The notes under the pieces are model-generated. The model was not told where the DNA came from. It saw only the letters and a list, made by a program, of their open reading frames with translations, and did no database searches. Source: Scortum barcoo (taxonomy: Eukaryota; Chordata; Actinopteri; Centrarchiformes; Terapontidae). From it: a DNA stretch of 64,000 nucleotides. Of this stretch, positions 14,393 through 25,876 are shown in pieces. The stretch lies in assembly GCA_023238725.1 (NCBI GenBank), contig CM041531.1:9284143-9348142 (forward strand). Reading direction: 5' to 3'. Position 1 is the first letter of the stretch. Each line of letters starts with the position of its first letter. The position numbers and the translations under genes are program-made.

Positions 14393-14438
14393 CCGTTAAA
14401 ACGCCGTTAAAACGCCGTTTTAACGGGGCCGTTAACGG
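14393..14438. repeat. palindromic CCGTTA array beside the pias1 promoter
   Basis: The 11-mer ccgttaaaacg occurs twice in tandem (14393-14403, 14404-14414). The second copy forms a perfect inverted repeat with 14416-14426 around a single central base. A perfect 10-base palindrome CCGTTAACGG follows at 14429-14438. The unit CCGTT/AACGG is the core of MYB binding sites. It could extrude a hairpin or bind dimeric factors. Confidence 0.7.
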
Positions 14439-14653
14439 TCCAAACCCGCGCGTCTCCATATCAACACAAACACGCTCGCGCAAGCTTTGGCGCTCGCGGA
14501 TTCAATAAAGTTGCTGTTGCGTTTGAGCGATAAACCCCAAAATCTGACGACATCTCGGCCCCCGGGGCTTTAAATCGCCGCCTCGCTGTGTGACTCAACC
14601 ATCAAACGCTCGGTAACCGGATAAATTTAAGATGATTTCAGGCTGCGCCTTAC

Positions 14654-14677
14654 CTTCAGTTCCGCACTCTCCGCCAT
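14654..14677 (-). CDS. pias1: pias1 first coding exon (residues 1-8)
   Basis: PIAS1 is a nuclear SUMO E3 ligase and regulator of STAT1. The exon reads MAESAELK and then a GTAAGG donor. Human PIAS1 begins MADSAELK and has its first intron at this point, before QMVMSLRVSELQ. The start context is strong (A at -3, G at +4) and lies in a CpG-rich block. PIAS2 and PIAS3 begin differently (MADFEELR, MAELGELK). The eight-residue match alone would be weak; splice site, promoter and the map2k5-skor1-pias1 order make it convincing. No SAP-domain second exon is visible at 1-14653, so intron 1 exceeds 14.6 kb. Confidence 0.85.
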
Positions 14678-14800
14678 CTTGTATTTCTGTGCGCAGGCGC
14701 GGTGAGGTGTTGTCACATGACTGGGACGCGCAGAGCGCCGCGTGAACGCGCACTGACCGGCTGGGGCGTTCAGGGGCACAAAGTGAGGAGCGGAAAATAC

Positions 14801-15560
14801 ACAACTGTAGAAAGTTGGACAGATACAGAATAAAAGAATATAATAGAAAAAACTGAACTTAATCTTTAAGTAGAAGTGGATAATTAGTTTCATGCTTGTG
14901 ACTAAATGCAGGCTCTCTTGCTCATCAATGGAAATAAACACCAAAGCAAGTATTACCACAATTAGGTAAATTAATTTATGAGAATCTGAGCAGGCAAAGT
15001 GAGACAAAATAAACTCTTTTGATTAATAAAATGGATATTTTATGTATATATGACTGTATAGCTGTGAAAGTGAGCATGTATATATATTTGTTTTATTTTG
15101 ATATGTTTGTGTTATTTACACTGGTTATTTTCATTGTTAGTATATTTGAATTTGCTTTGATTTATTTCAAAATATATTTCCAGGTTGAATCATTCAAACA
15201 TTTAAGATCTTTATAATATTTTAACCACTTGTAAAAGAAACTGTGAATCTAGCTTGAAATATTTCTTGATGTAAAAGGAAATGTGAGAAACAACCAAATA
15301 AAGAATAAATTCAGTTTTTTAGTGACGCCGTCAAAAAGGTCAGGTCATAATTATTTTTTATGTTTATTACTGACGTTGTAGTAGGTGGCGTTGTTGTACT
15401 GAAGCGCATTATATTGACAAGTGGCCAAAAAAAGATAAACCTTGTAAAAGTAGAATTCATGGCAGAGCTGTTGCATCGGCTCACATTACAGGTGAACTTA
15501 ATGTTGTGGCTCATCGGTGTAAACATATCTATAGGTGTAAATAAATAACAGTTTATAATG
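14801..15560. other. AT-rich intergenic DNA upstream of pias1: no gene seen
   Basis: Composition falls sharply to AT-rich after the promoter. Short frames on both strands are low complexity. Confidence 0.5.
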
Positions 15561-15789
15561 TATTATGTTCTATGTATGTGTAACATGAAGGAAAGGGGCT
15601 GCAACTTTAATTTCATTGCGCAACCCTGTGTTGTAAAATGACTATGAATGAACCATGATACCTTGATACATATGTACACACAGAAAGTACATACTGTATG
15701 TGCAAAAAGAAATACTTTGGTTTCTAGTGGGAATGAAGTTAATGCAAAACATTGTACAAAAGCAGCATAACAGAAAGTTCCATCTTATT

Positions 15790-16110
15790 TCATTTCAGTG
15801 GAGAGCAGAGGGTGAGTTGAGGAGTGTCACAGCCTGAAGAAAGAAGCTGCTCTGTAGTCTGGTGATGCTTCTGTATCTCTAGCCAGATGGCAGCGGGGTG
15901 AACAGGATGTTCCCAGGATGAGTATTTTCTTTTAGTGTCCTTTGGGCTCTACCTCACCTCACCGATATCACTGATGCTCAGTAGATAGATACCAGTGATG
16001 TTCTGGGTAGCTTTAATAACCTGCTGCGGAGCCTTCCTGTCCTGGGCTGTGCACACACCATGCCAATTTGTAATGTTTCCTGTCAGGATGCTTCCTATTG
16101 CTTCTAAACG
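15790..16110 (+). mobile_element. fragment of a dispersed LINE-like teleost repeat
   Basis: The run 'aagaagctgctctgtagtct', 'ccagatggcagcggggtgaa', 'gatgttctgggtagctttaa', 'ctgctgcggagccttcctgt', 'atgccaatttgtaatg' and 'gtcaggatgctt' follows, in order, a repeat I know from many fish genomes (same family as 13527-13960). It is truncated and diverged. Strand is relative to that recalled order. Confidence 0.65.
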
Positions 16111-16257
16111 TTATGGGCATGTGAATTTTTCCTTAAGACGTTTACTTGAGAAATATATTTGCTGAACCCCTCTAGATGAAGATCAATGGGACAAAATTAA
16201 AGCTCCAAAGGGTAAGTAAGGGCCTTGATTTAAGTTTTAAACTAGCAAAAGGTAAAT

Positions 16258-16522
16258 AGACTTGCACTTATAAAGCACTTTTCTTGTCTTCTGGCCACTC
16301 AGAGCACTTTATCCTGACACTTATACATTCAGACACTGATTGCAGAGGCATACATGCAAGGTGCCATCCTGCTCGTCATGATCTAATCTGACACTCGTTC
16401 ACACACATTTGGGAGCAATCTTGGGTTCAGTAACTTGCTCAAGACCACTTCAGTGTGCTAGAGGATCAAACAGCCTATCTTCCATTTACAGGACACCTTC
16501 TACCTCCTGAGCCACAGCTGCC
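16258..16522 (-). mobile_element. tRNA-derived SINE, degenerate
   Basis: Read on the minus strand it starts GGCAGCTGTGGCTCAGGAGG (A-box-like TGGCTCAGGAGG). It then has a decayed B-box (GTTTGATCC) near 16475, 'caagttactgaaccc' and 'tgcaaggtgcc', ending in a 'agtgctttataagtgcaagt'-like tail. This layout matches the widespread teleost 'ggctgtggctcaggaggtag' SINE. Confidence 0.7.
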
Positions 16523-19500
16523 AACTCGTACTTTCAAAGCTCACGGATGAACTTTCATGTTCAACTAGGATGGGATATAAAAGACATCCACAAACAGCCA
16601 GCAGGTAGTGTTCTCACATTTTGTTTCTTTGCAAAAAAACAGAAAAAAAGTAATGACGAAATTTTCACCTACATGACAGGTGTATTTTACATTTTAACTT
16701 GTTGAATTCTTATCCATGATCATATGTACTTATTTAATGTTCATACAATGTTTTCTCCACACAACATAATCTGAGTGTCTAAAACAGATTCTTCATTTTA
16801 CTCTTATATGTTTCTTTGTTTGCTCCCATTAACAAAAGTGACCAGTGAATTAGCCTTAATTGCAGCTTTTGAAACATTAGCAGCTGAAATGATTTTCTAC
16901 CTCCTTCTACTCTCTCATGAATATTGAATTTATTCTATTCAACTGTGTTTTTAAAGTTAAAATATCATGTCATTATAACATTAATACTCATTCAGGTCCT
17001 CTCTGGCTACAATAACGCGGACCAAAAATCTCTTCTCGGTCTCAAATATCAAAAAAACAACCTATATCTTGTGTGCCATCTGTGCCACACCCGCAACACG
17101 CTCGGCTCATATTCCCCACGATGGCCAGCAGTGCCAACTTGAAGACACATCTGATCCAAATCGGTCTGCTATGTGGGTTAAATCATTCATCACCAACAAC
17201 AATTTAAATCTATTCTTCTCTCCAGCCTGTAACAAACAACTGGTAATCTAAACTCATTGCTGCCTGAACAGACGGGACACACTGTAAAAAGTCCTGTGTG
17301 GGTGATGCATTTATTGTGCATTAAGAGATACTTTATTGTTAACTTAACTTTTTAACTCTTTGCTTGTGTTAGATTTGAATCACACTGTACCTTAATTACT
17401 GACTGTATTTCATCTGTACTGCTAAAAGCTATGAAAATTTTTAATTAGAAAAAATCAACAGCAATGTTTCTTTCCAAAAACACCGTCCAGGTTACTCTGA
17501 GTAACTACTGTGGAACTATTTTCTACTAGAGAGAAACTTCTGACACCTTCCTCTGTGGATTTTCCAGAGTTACAGTATGTCAAACAGGTGAATAAAAGCA
17601 AAGTTTCTATTAAACTGATCTCCACAAACAAAATGACAACAACCTCAGCTTTATTTGCTGGTGGAAGAAATCAAACTATCTGCATGGCTTAATCTTATTA
17701 GAAATAAGGGACACAATAAGTTAATATGTTACTTTAAGCGATTTTGTTTTTTGGGTGAATTGACCATTAACAGACCTGTTGCACCGCATTCCTGTGTGTC
17801 TTTTTTTTTTTTGGTCTGATGCCGACAGCCCAGTTTTACAGGGGCATTTACACTATAAAGCCTTCACAGTTCATAGTAACCAGAGAGACAATCCTGCAGA
17901 GAGATAATCATTTGTTTCTCAACATGTAAACCATGAAAAAAACACCAGGACCAGTTATATTATAACTAATGTGTTAGCTGTGCTGAGATTAAATGCCCAA
18001 GCCACAAAACAAGTATTGAACCCTGGTGTATTTTAATACATCTCTATCAGTTTTTGAAGTGAATAACTGAATAGATCCCTCTTATTCTGTATGCTTTCTG
18101 TTAATAGAGTTTAAAATTCACTGACTGTAGTCAAAGTTTTTGTAGATTCTGAGCAGGATTAAAAGAACAGGATAATTAATTAGAATTTTTTTGTTTTGTT
18201 TTTGTTTTCAAGATACAGTTAACCCAATAAATGTCAATTATTCCTTTGAACCTTAAACATTTCTGGAAAATAATTCAAGAGAGAGATGCAACTACAGAAA
18301 TTTGTTGAGAAATGTTATGACTGTTGAGCACACTCCTCTCAGATATATAGTTCTGTCATAGTATAGATTTATTAGTATCGAATCAAATACTGTATGTCTG
18401 ATCTATGTGATGAATCTCTATAATGCACATCATACATACTGTTCATCTGGTTTTGTCTCGGTTGGAAGGCTTTAATTAATACTGCATGCTAATACATCCA
18501 AGACAACGAAAAGTTTCTTTCTGAAAAAATATGTGTATATATGTGACATGAGCAGACTGATGGCGCACAGAGAAGATGATATGATATTTATGAGATCTGC
18601 TCAGGTGTCCTAAAGGAAGATGAGAGAAAACACTAGTTTAACAATCCTGATCTTCGCCCCTCTGAGAGGTCAAAGGAAAATGTAACACATATGAGCATGT
18701 TTCATTTTCTTGAGTGAACCATATTTTGTCTCTGCTGTACTCTTATCTTGAATTATAAGTGTTTATGTAAGTTTAATCTTTCAAATCTTAAAAATACAAA
18801 ACCTGTGTTTTAACCGGAGAAGCTTCATTGTGCCTTGTCATGATGACACAGACTTTGAACAACTAACAATAACAACCGCGGCCTCATTCTTCTTTGTTCG
18901 TTGTTACACATGAAAGTTCATGCATATTTGTGGTGAGCTGAACTGTCTAATGTGGTCTTAATAAAAAGGGTTTTCTCAAGGCCTCAGTAAAAAGTTCATG
19001 GAGGCGTCTAACCCCCAGAACGAGAACTTATCTTAATCTTATCAAAACTTGGAAAAGCAAGATGTACGAAAGCTTTGTATCAGCATAAGCACAATGGGTC
19101 TGCACTCTGAGGGCTCCACTGAGGTTTTTCTTTCTTATTCTGTGGTAACCTATATTTTCCACATCCAGGTTAGTTTACTTAAGATGAAGAGTCCAAATAA
19201 GCCAGTGACAACTGTTTTTTAATGTAAGTTGTGGCCCTGGTGCAATTAGAAAACATTTCTCGCAAAATAGCAAAATACATAACAAAATCAAGAATGAGAA
19301 TAAATTTAAATTTGTGTAAATTTAAGCATTACATCGTACAATTATTAAACAAATGGGTGTTATATGTGCCTATTCAAACATTTTTGGTGTCAGTATATTT
19401 ATATTTCATTACTTTTTGGATTCAATATTTCCTCAACAGTGTTTCTTTCCTTCAGCACTATGGAGAATGCTGAGAGAGCATTTAGACATTCATGTGGGGG

Positions 19501-19834
19501 AGTTTAACTGAATTCATATAATCTGAAAACTACAAATTGTTAAGAAAATGTAAAGGCTTTATTTTTGTTCTTGGAGGGACAAACTTAAACTGATGGTTGC
19601 TGTATTTCTAAAATTCTGGCTTTAAAACCATGACAATAAATTGAGGACATTTGTCACTTTGGGATTTAAAAAAGCAGTTCTTCAGAGTAATTAGTCACAC
19701 CCCTCTCTTCTCTATGTAATCAGGTTAAAGTACAGTCATGAGGGGGTCTGAGTCAGACACAAGGAGGCTGTTTAAAGTACTAAACTGTAACAGGACAAAC
19801 GCATAGCCAGGTGAAGGATTTTGTGCCAGTAAAG

Positions 19835-19848
19835 CCAGAAGGTGGCGC
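19835..19848 (+). promoter_or_regulatory. CTCF-like motif
   Basis: CCAGAAGGTGGCGC matches CCASYAGRKGGCRS at 13 of 14 positions. It lies between pias1 and skor1. Confidence 0.4.
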
Positions 19849-21179
19849 CCTATCATTTCAAATGAAGGTGAATCCAAAATAACCTCACCTCAAAATAACC
19901 TCAATATACTTCCATACCGAAAAAAAAAACAAAAAAAAAAACACTATTACACCAAACACATTAGGCTTTATGCTCAAATCCATTATCAGGAAATGCTCGT
20001 TTCCCTCGAGGTTCATACAAAGAATCTATTGACAAAGTTGTTCTGCTGCTTGTTTCATACACAGACAATCACAGAGGTTTTATTATATCATTATGTATTG
20101 CTGCCATCTGTTGTATTGTGGATGTCCAGCGATGGGACAGGTGTCCTCTGACCACACATCTTTATACAAGCAAATAATGAATCAATAGTACAGACGGCAA
20201 ATATTGTGAGACAATAAACACAACGGGAGGATAAAACATTACTATTCTTTTAAAATATACTTATTTAAATATTACAGTGTATGGATTTAATGTTAGCATG
20301 TGTAAATACACTCAGTGTGGACTCTGTAAAACAATACTAGCAGTGAGCGATATGAATAAAATCCTCTATTACAGTACTGTATATGTAATTTTATATTGTG
20401 AGATCAATCTATGAATATACAAAATATGAGTGTATATATGTGATGAGACAGAAAATCAACTGAGAAACTGTTTATTGATAAAAAATATATGAATAAAAAG
20501 TCATCTCAGTACTCTTCTCAAGTATAAATTTGAGGTCCGTGTACCTTACTTGCATATTTCTATTTTCTGTAACTTCATACCATTACATTTCATATAAAAT
20601 AAAAATTAAAATATTGTCCTTTTTACTCCAGTACAGCTAAAGTAACACATTTCTACGACTACTACCAGTGATTATCAACTCAACACACCAGCTATTCCAG
20701 TAAAGCCAAGTACTGTACTACAGTACTGCTTATTGACATTCTCTACAATGTAAACCACTATGTGAGAGAGAGAAGTATGACAAAGTCTCTAATGATGGAC
20801 AAAAGTACATTTTCCTCACAGTATTTATGGTCATATAATCCAAACTTAACAATACACACAGCTTATAAAAACTTGTTTGTTTTCAGATGTTGCTTTTGTG
20901 GGAGGGTAATGTGTAGGATATATATATCAAATAAATGTGATATATATTTTGTTTGTTTTGCTTATGTGTATTAAATAAACTCCACAAGTGAAAGAGCGAT
21001 GATATATCATTGAGTTGTAGTAATAAATGAGTCTGGTGTACACTGTTTACAACGATTGATCGACTTTTCCGCTACTAATCAAATCACTGTCACTCTACCA
21101 TGCAATTTTGTCTCCATATGCTCTTCTACAATTTTATTCTGTTCTTTTTTTAGTGTATGTATCTCTGCTGTACATTATT

Positions 21180-21250
21180 TTCTCATTTCAGCTGTTTCTG
21201 TCTTAGTTGCTGTTGTCCCCAGCCGGGGATCAATAAATATGTATCTTCCG
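21180..21250 (+). mobile_element. LINE-like 3' tail
   Basis: 'ccccagccggggatcaataa' followed by ATGTATC is typical of the hairpin-plus-AATAAA tail of teleost LINEs. Only the tail remains. Confidence 0.45.
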
Positions 21251-21593
21251 TAATTTTATCTCAGTGTGTAAATTGCATATTTCACTCGGTCTCACTTTGT
21301 TCACTGCCAAAGCGTCACATACATGCACGATGGAGCAATGTGGGAACACGGGGCACATTTTGAATGAGCGCCTTAAGTCCTACTTTAAATTTTAAACTTG
21401 CTTAATTATGAAACTGTAATGAAATAATTTATCTTGCCAGTAGTCAGCAGCTTTCAGGCCTTTTGTCCTTAAACTCTCAACAGACTTAGTTTACAGTTCG
21501 ACTTTAGAAAAGCCTGAGATCACCTTGTTAAGGAGAATTTTTTTCCAGTTGTCCCATATCATTACTGAATGGTACCAAGCACAGGATTCAGGT

Positions 21594-22160
21594 CAGGGGG
21601 CCCTTGGGCCTACAAAAAGCAACAAAACTATTAAAAGGGAGATTAAAAACGACCCCAAAGAGACATAAAATAACCACACAGAGGCACACAACTACCACAA
21701 AAAGGCCGAAAAATTGCACAAATTTACCACAGAAAGATGCAAAATCACATAAACAGACACAAGACAGTAACAAAAAGCTAAAAAACTATATAAAAAGACA
21801 CAAATTGACCACAAAAAAAGCCAAACAACCACAAAGAGACACAAAATGGCCAGAAAAGATGCAAATGAACACAAAGCAACACAAGGCAACCACAGAAATA
21901 TGCAAAAGCACCTTTAAAATAATGCAAAACCACCACAAAATGGTGCAGAGGGGCTAAAGAAATATGCAAAACAACCACAAACAGATGCAAAATAAACAAG
22001 AAAAGAATCAACAGACCAGAAAGAGACACAAAATAACCACAAAGAGACACAAAACAACACAGACGGCTGTGTCATTTGTAGTCATTTTGCATCTCTTGCT
22101 CTCATGTTTGTGGCCTGGGAGGAGGGGGGGCTTTTACACGTGTGCCCAGGGCCCCGTTGT
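21594..22160. repeat. minisatellite-bearing element with GC-rich inverted ends
   Basis: About 450 bases of degenerate units close to 'acaaaatgaccacaaagaga', bracketed by 'cagggggcccttgggcc' and 'gcccagggccccg', which are near inverted copies. Tandem units inside inverted ends point to a non-autonomous mobile element of a kind I recall from acanthomorph genomes. The open frames on both strands (up to 117 codons) come from the repeat and are not genes. Confidence 0.7.
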
Positions 22161-22229
22161 CACATAATCCATCCATGCCTGTCACCACACATCAACCCTA
22201 ATCAGGTTTTTCTAGATGTTAAAGAGCTA

Positions 22230-22600
22230 AATAAAAATACAGTGAAGGAGCCAATCATTCCCACAGTCCTGTTCAGCTCTGCAGACCTTGTTAGCATTCA
22301 GAGGGAACCGGCTTTGCCATGGAGGGCAATTACGCTCACAGAAAATTAACATTCATTGTGTGTCAGCGACATTATGCGAGTATCTGTCTCAGTATGAAGC
22401 ATCCAGGGACAGAGAGCCGTGTAATCAATATCTATTAGTCCTCCCATCAGAAGAATTAGATTTCACTATTAGATCAGGCTGCTCCCCTGACTCGACGTCA
22501 AACATTATAAGTTGACTGGACATGTCATGCGCCGATGTAGCCGGCTAATGAAAGAGATCATGTTGAACTCAAATACAATAAGAGGAAATATGATCCATCG
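22230..22600. promoter_or_regulatory. candidate conserved non-coding element, 3' of skor1
   Basis: Complex, balanced sequence with TAAT/ATTA cores (GCAATTACGC, GTAATCAATATC, GGCTAATGAAAG) and a SOX-like ATTCATTGTG. It sits just beyond the probable skor1 3' end. This is compositional inference. Confidence 0.4.
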
Positions 22601-22626
22601 CATGAGGGGGTTGTTCTGCGCGGAGG

Positions 22627-22640
22627 CCAGTAGGTGTCAC
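22627..22640 (+). promoter_or_regulatory. CTCF-like motif near the skor1 3' end
   Basis: CCAGTAGGTGTCAC differs from CCASYAGRKGGCRS at one position. It is about 60 bases beyond the candidate skor1 polyadenylation signal. Confidence 0.3.
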
Positions 22641-22689
22641 ACTCACACCGGTGAAAGAAACAAGAAAGCGAGAGCATAAAGCAGAAAGT

Positions 22690-23905
22690 GGCTTTCATAT
22701 TTTATTAATATTGACATGGATACATACATAAATGGGAAACTTATGGGTAGATTGTGTCAGGAACCAGGATTTATTTCATTTTACTGCTCTTTTTTTGTTT
22801 GCTTTTTTTCTTTTCTTTTTTTTTTATAAACCAAGTTGAACAACTGAGAGAAAATGAAATGCAGCAGTGTGAATGGCAGGTTACACATATTTCATACAGT
22901 GTCTTATAAAAAAGACCATCAGATGACAGGAAAAAGTTTTGGTTTAGTCTGCTGTGACTCACAGATGCATGTAATGATAGAAAAAACCCTGAAACAGAGA
23001 AAACCATGGGATTGCATTTGTGTTAAAATAGTCTAAACTGTACATGATATCTATAAATGGCTCAAGAGTGTTGTTGTTTTTTTATCATCACTTCAAAGTT
23101 TGCAGGACACATAAGTTGGTGAAAGGAAATCTTTTACTGTTTGATGCTGAACCTGAACGGCTGCTGGAGTAAGTGCTCATAATAATGTGCTCTATTTTAA
23201 ACATAAAGATGCTCATATTTTTTTGATAAAAGAATTTGGTATAGGACGGCATGGTCAAATTCAGAAATGTTGCCCATTTAAAGTGCTTAACAACAAATAC
23301 AAGTACAAATCATCTAAACAATAAATTAAACCAAAGACAGATAAATAACAAATATATGTAAAAACATTCAAACAAAAAAAGACATTCAAACAAGCAACAA
23401 AAGCTAAATAATGAGATAGAGTGTGAACTTAATATCACAATTATACAAGCCATTGCACATCGTCACGTGATATATATATGTATATGTATATAGTGTTGTT
23501 TTTTTCTTTTTTTCTTTTCAGAATAGCTAAAGAGCAGACGGCTTTGATTCAGAGAGACTCCTTGGTTTGAGCTTCGCAGCTTCGGATCAACAATCCTTTG
23601 ATTCACAACAAAAAATGAACTCCACCTTTAAGTAAATCCTGATGTCTTTTGCTCAAGAGTTCAGTTTGTTAGAGGTGGAGTCGGGTGGGGGGGGGGGTAG
23701 AGAGGCAAAAAAAAAAAAACCTTCTCTGGGTTTCAGCGTTTTCACTCAAGTGCTAAAATCAGTGGTGTATTTATACAGCAGGTTCCTCAGTGGGAGGTGA
23801 ACACATGAGAGCTTTTGACCTGTGAGTGTTTTTTTTATTTTTTTCTTCCTTTTTTTTATTTTTGGCTGTGCTGGAGGGTCAGGTGTTTGGGGTCGCGTCG
23901 GGGCA
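22690..23905 (-). other. skor1: probable skor1 3'UTR
   Basis: About 1.2 kb after the stop with no coding potential. It is rich in homopolymers: a C run on the minus strand near 23685, A/T runs near 23520 and 22800, and alternating TA near 23470. AATAAA hexamers on the minus strand lie at 22775-22770 and 22706-22701. I take the latter as the more likely end because enhancer-like, non-UTR sequence begins soon after. The 3' end is inferred only. Confidence 0.5.
22701..22706 (-). terminator. candidate skor1 polyadenylation signal
   Basis: Canonical AATAAA on the minus strand about 1.2 kb after the skor1 stop codon. A second copy at 22770-22775 could serve as a proximal site. Confidence 0.4.
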
Positions 23906-24003
23906 TTAAGGAGGCAGCAGCGGAGGTTTGAAGGTGCAGGCTCCGGTACACTGACGGGGGGTGAGCATCTTGCAGGAGAAATGGTGAAGGGCGTCATGAG
24001 CTT
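23906..24003 (-). CDS. skor1: skor1 last coding exon and stop
   Basis: 98 bases including TAA at 23908-23906, acceptor CCCCAG. It encodes EAHDALHHFSCKMLTPRQCT and ends FKPPLLPP. Human SKOR1 ends FKPPLLP, so the last exon is intact with one extra proline. The spaced cysteines (SCKM, QCTGAC) match the human tail. Confidence 0.96.
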
Positions 24004-25844
24004 CTGGGGAGGAACAGGTCCATCAGTGAGAACATGAGCAGACAACACTCATAAATTATTGATCAATTTACAGGTGAAAATTGATTTTTTTGTTGTTGTT
24101 GTTGTTTTTTGTCTTTTTTTACCTAATGCTGCTGTTAAAGGATAGATTCACCTTTTTCAAGTCTGTTTTAAAAAAAAAGCTCACACGTGTACATTGGGAC
24201 AGTTTTTGGTGGTTGTAATTGTTCCTGCTGTCCATAAAGACGTCTCTTTTAACAGGATTTCAGTTTAAGTGAGTTGTGTAAAAATGACTTCTGAAGTTCA
24301 GCTAAAGCTATTTGGAGGCTTCAGCAGCCACGCATATTAAATGGGTACAGTCTTTTTTTTTTTTTAGTACTTTTGTGTTTTCATGAGCCAGATTTTCCAT
24401 CCAAATGTAAAAATATAAATCTTATCAGAGTTTTCAAAGAAATTGGGGGAAGAAAACGAGACTTGATGTGTGTTTCCATCTGCTGCCGTTATGCAATTAT
24501 TAGGAGCTGAGCACATTGAGATAAACAGCTGGTGATGCTAATTCTCCAGTCGGGTGCCATTAGACCGTCGTAGAGGGCGCAACGAGATGACGTAATTAAA
24601 AGAGCGCCGGCCAAACCTCAGATGGTGGAAAACATGGTGGGAATTTTTTTTCACGTGTCGGTGTGAGGAAGGTTACAGTCTCCTCATCGCTCCACACAGA
24701 TCAGATGTGTTCATCTCTTCAGTGGATGTTGAGGTCACATGCTTCAGACAGATCATAATTTATTTGCTATGCCTGTTCCCATTGCACTTTGTTGTACTTT
24801 GCTTTAATTGACACATCAATTTTTCTATCTCAGCAAAGCTTAAAAACTTTTTCGCGTTTTCGCAATATTTTGAGGTTCTTTTTAAATTTTCAATGTTTCA
24901 ACTCTGATTTTAGTGGAGGATTTTGTGCTAACTAGACTCCTGGTTTGACTAATTCTGATTGGCTTTGGCTGAACTTATAATTTAGCTTTGTTAAGCATAC
25001 TTTGGTATGTGAGTATTGTTTTAAACCAGACTTGAAAACCTGTGAATCTATCCTTTTCATGACCGCACTGACTGCAGGAGATGTTTAATAAAAAAAAGTA
25101 GCACTTGCATATTTATGTTTGCAGACATGTATTCATGTTCCTTAAGTTGGACCAGATAAATTTACCTTTTAGCTTCTGCTGTATTGCATAACGAGCCTTT
25201 CTCTCTTGGTCCAACTCGCTGCACAAAGTGTCTATCCAAAAATAAAATGAATAAAAAATAAATAAAATTGGTCAAAAAAAGGTATAAAAAAGAAAAAAAA
25301 AGAAAAAGTGAGTTGCTGTGTAGCATCTGAAGTGGAAGAGTGTAATGTATGCCATTTGCCCCTATGGTATTTAGAGTGACCCCTCTGTGTACTTGAACCC
25401 TGTATTTAAACTGCTGTAACATTAAACCAATCCTTTAACGGGTGGCATTAGTTGCTGTCTACTGCATGTAACCGATACAGCACTACATAATGGTCTGTCT
25501 CTTCAATTTTCCAGAGCATGATTTAGGAGAAAATAACCTTTGCAAACAAAACAATGCAGTTTCAGGTTCACCTTTTGATATCTAATAATTTACTCAACTG
25601 CAGGAGAAAAATATGGAATTTACAGGAAAAAGGCCGGACACAAATCGCCAATATTTCAATATGCAAGTGTCACTTTTCCTTTTTTTTTCTTTTCTTTTTA
25701 GTTTGGAAGTTAGTTGGTTCAGATTGATTGATATGGCCTATGTTACTTAAACGTTTCTTTTGTGGCTCAACTCCCCCCCCCCATAAACTTAAAGAGCATT
25801 GATCTACATCTGCTTTACAGTCATAATCTATGGAGGCACACAGT

Positions 25845-25876
<32 letters not shown>

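Larger units (their letters stand above)
14180..14800 (-). promoter_or_regulatory. pias1 CpG-rich promoter region
   Basis: CpG dinucleotides are dense here, in contrast to the AT-rich flanks. The block spans the first exon and the start of intron 1. GTCACATGAC at 14712-14721, an E-box variant of the USF/MITF type, sits about 35 bases upstream of the start codon. There is no TATA box, as is usual for broadly expressed genes. The transcription start is probably within 14690-14790. Confidence 0.65.
16523..21593. other. intergenic DNA between skor1 and pias1: no gene seen
   Basis: About 5 kb of AT-rich sequence without coding exons. It contains an A-rich run at 19919-19942, a CTCF-like motif at 19835 and a short LINE-like tail at 21190-21250. 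Confidence 0.5.

Noticed and set aside
15375..15395. AGTAGGTGGCG as a CTCF site near pias1
   Set aside because: The core is good but three positions of the 14-base consensus fail, so it was not listed.
21604..22050. CRISPR-like or coding tandem array
   Set aside because: Units are adjacent without unique spacers and degenerate. The genome is a vertebrate, and the open frames are repeat artefacts.
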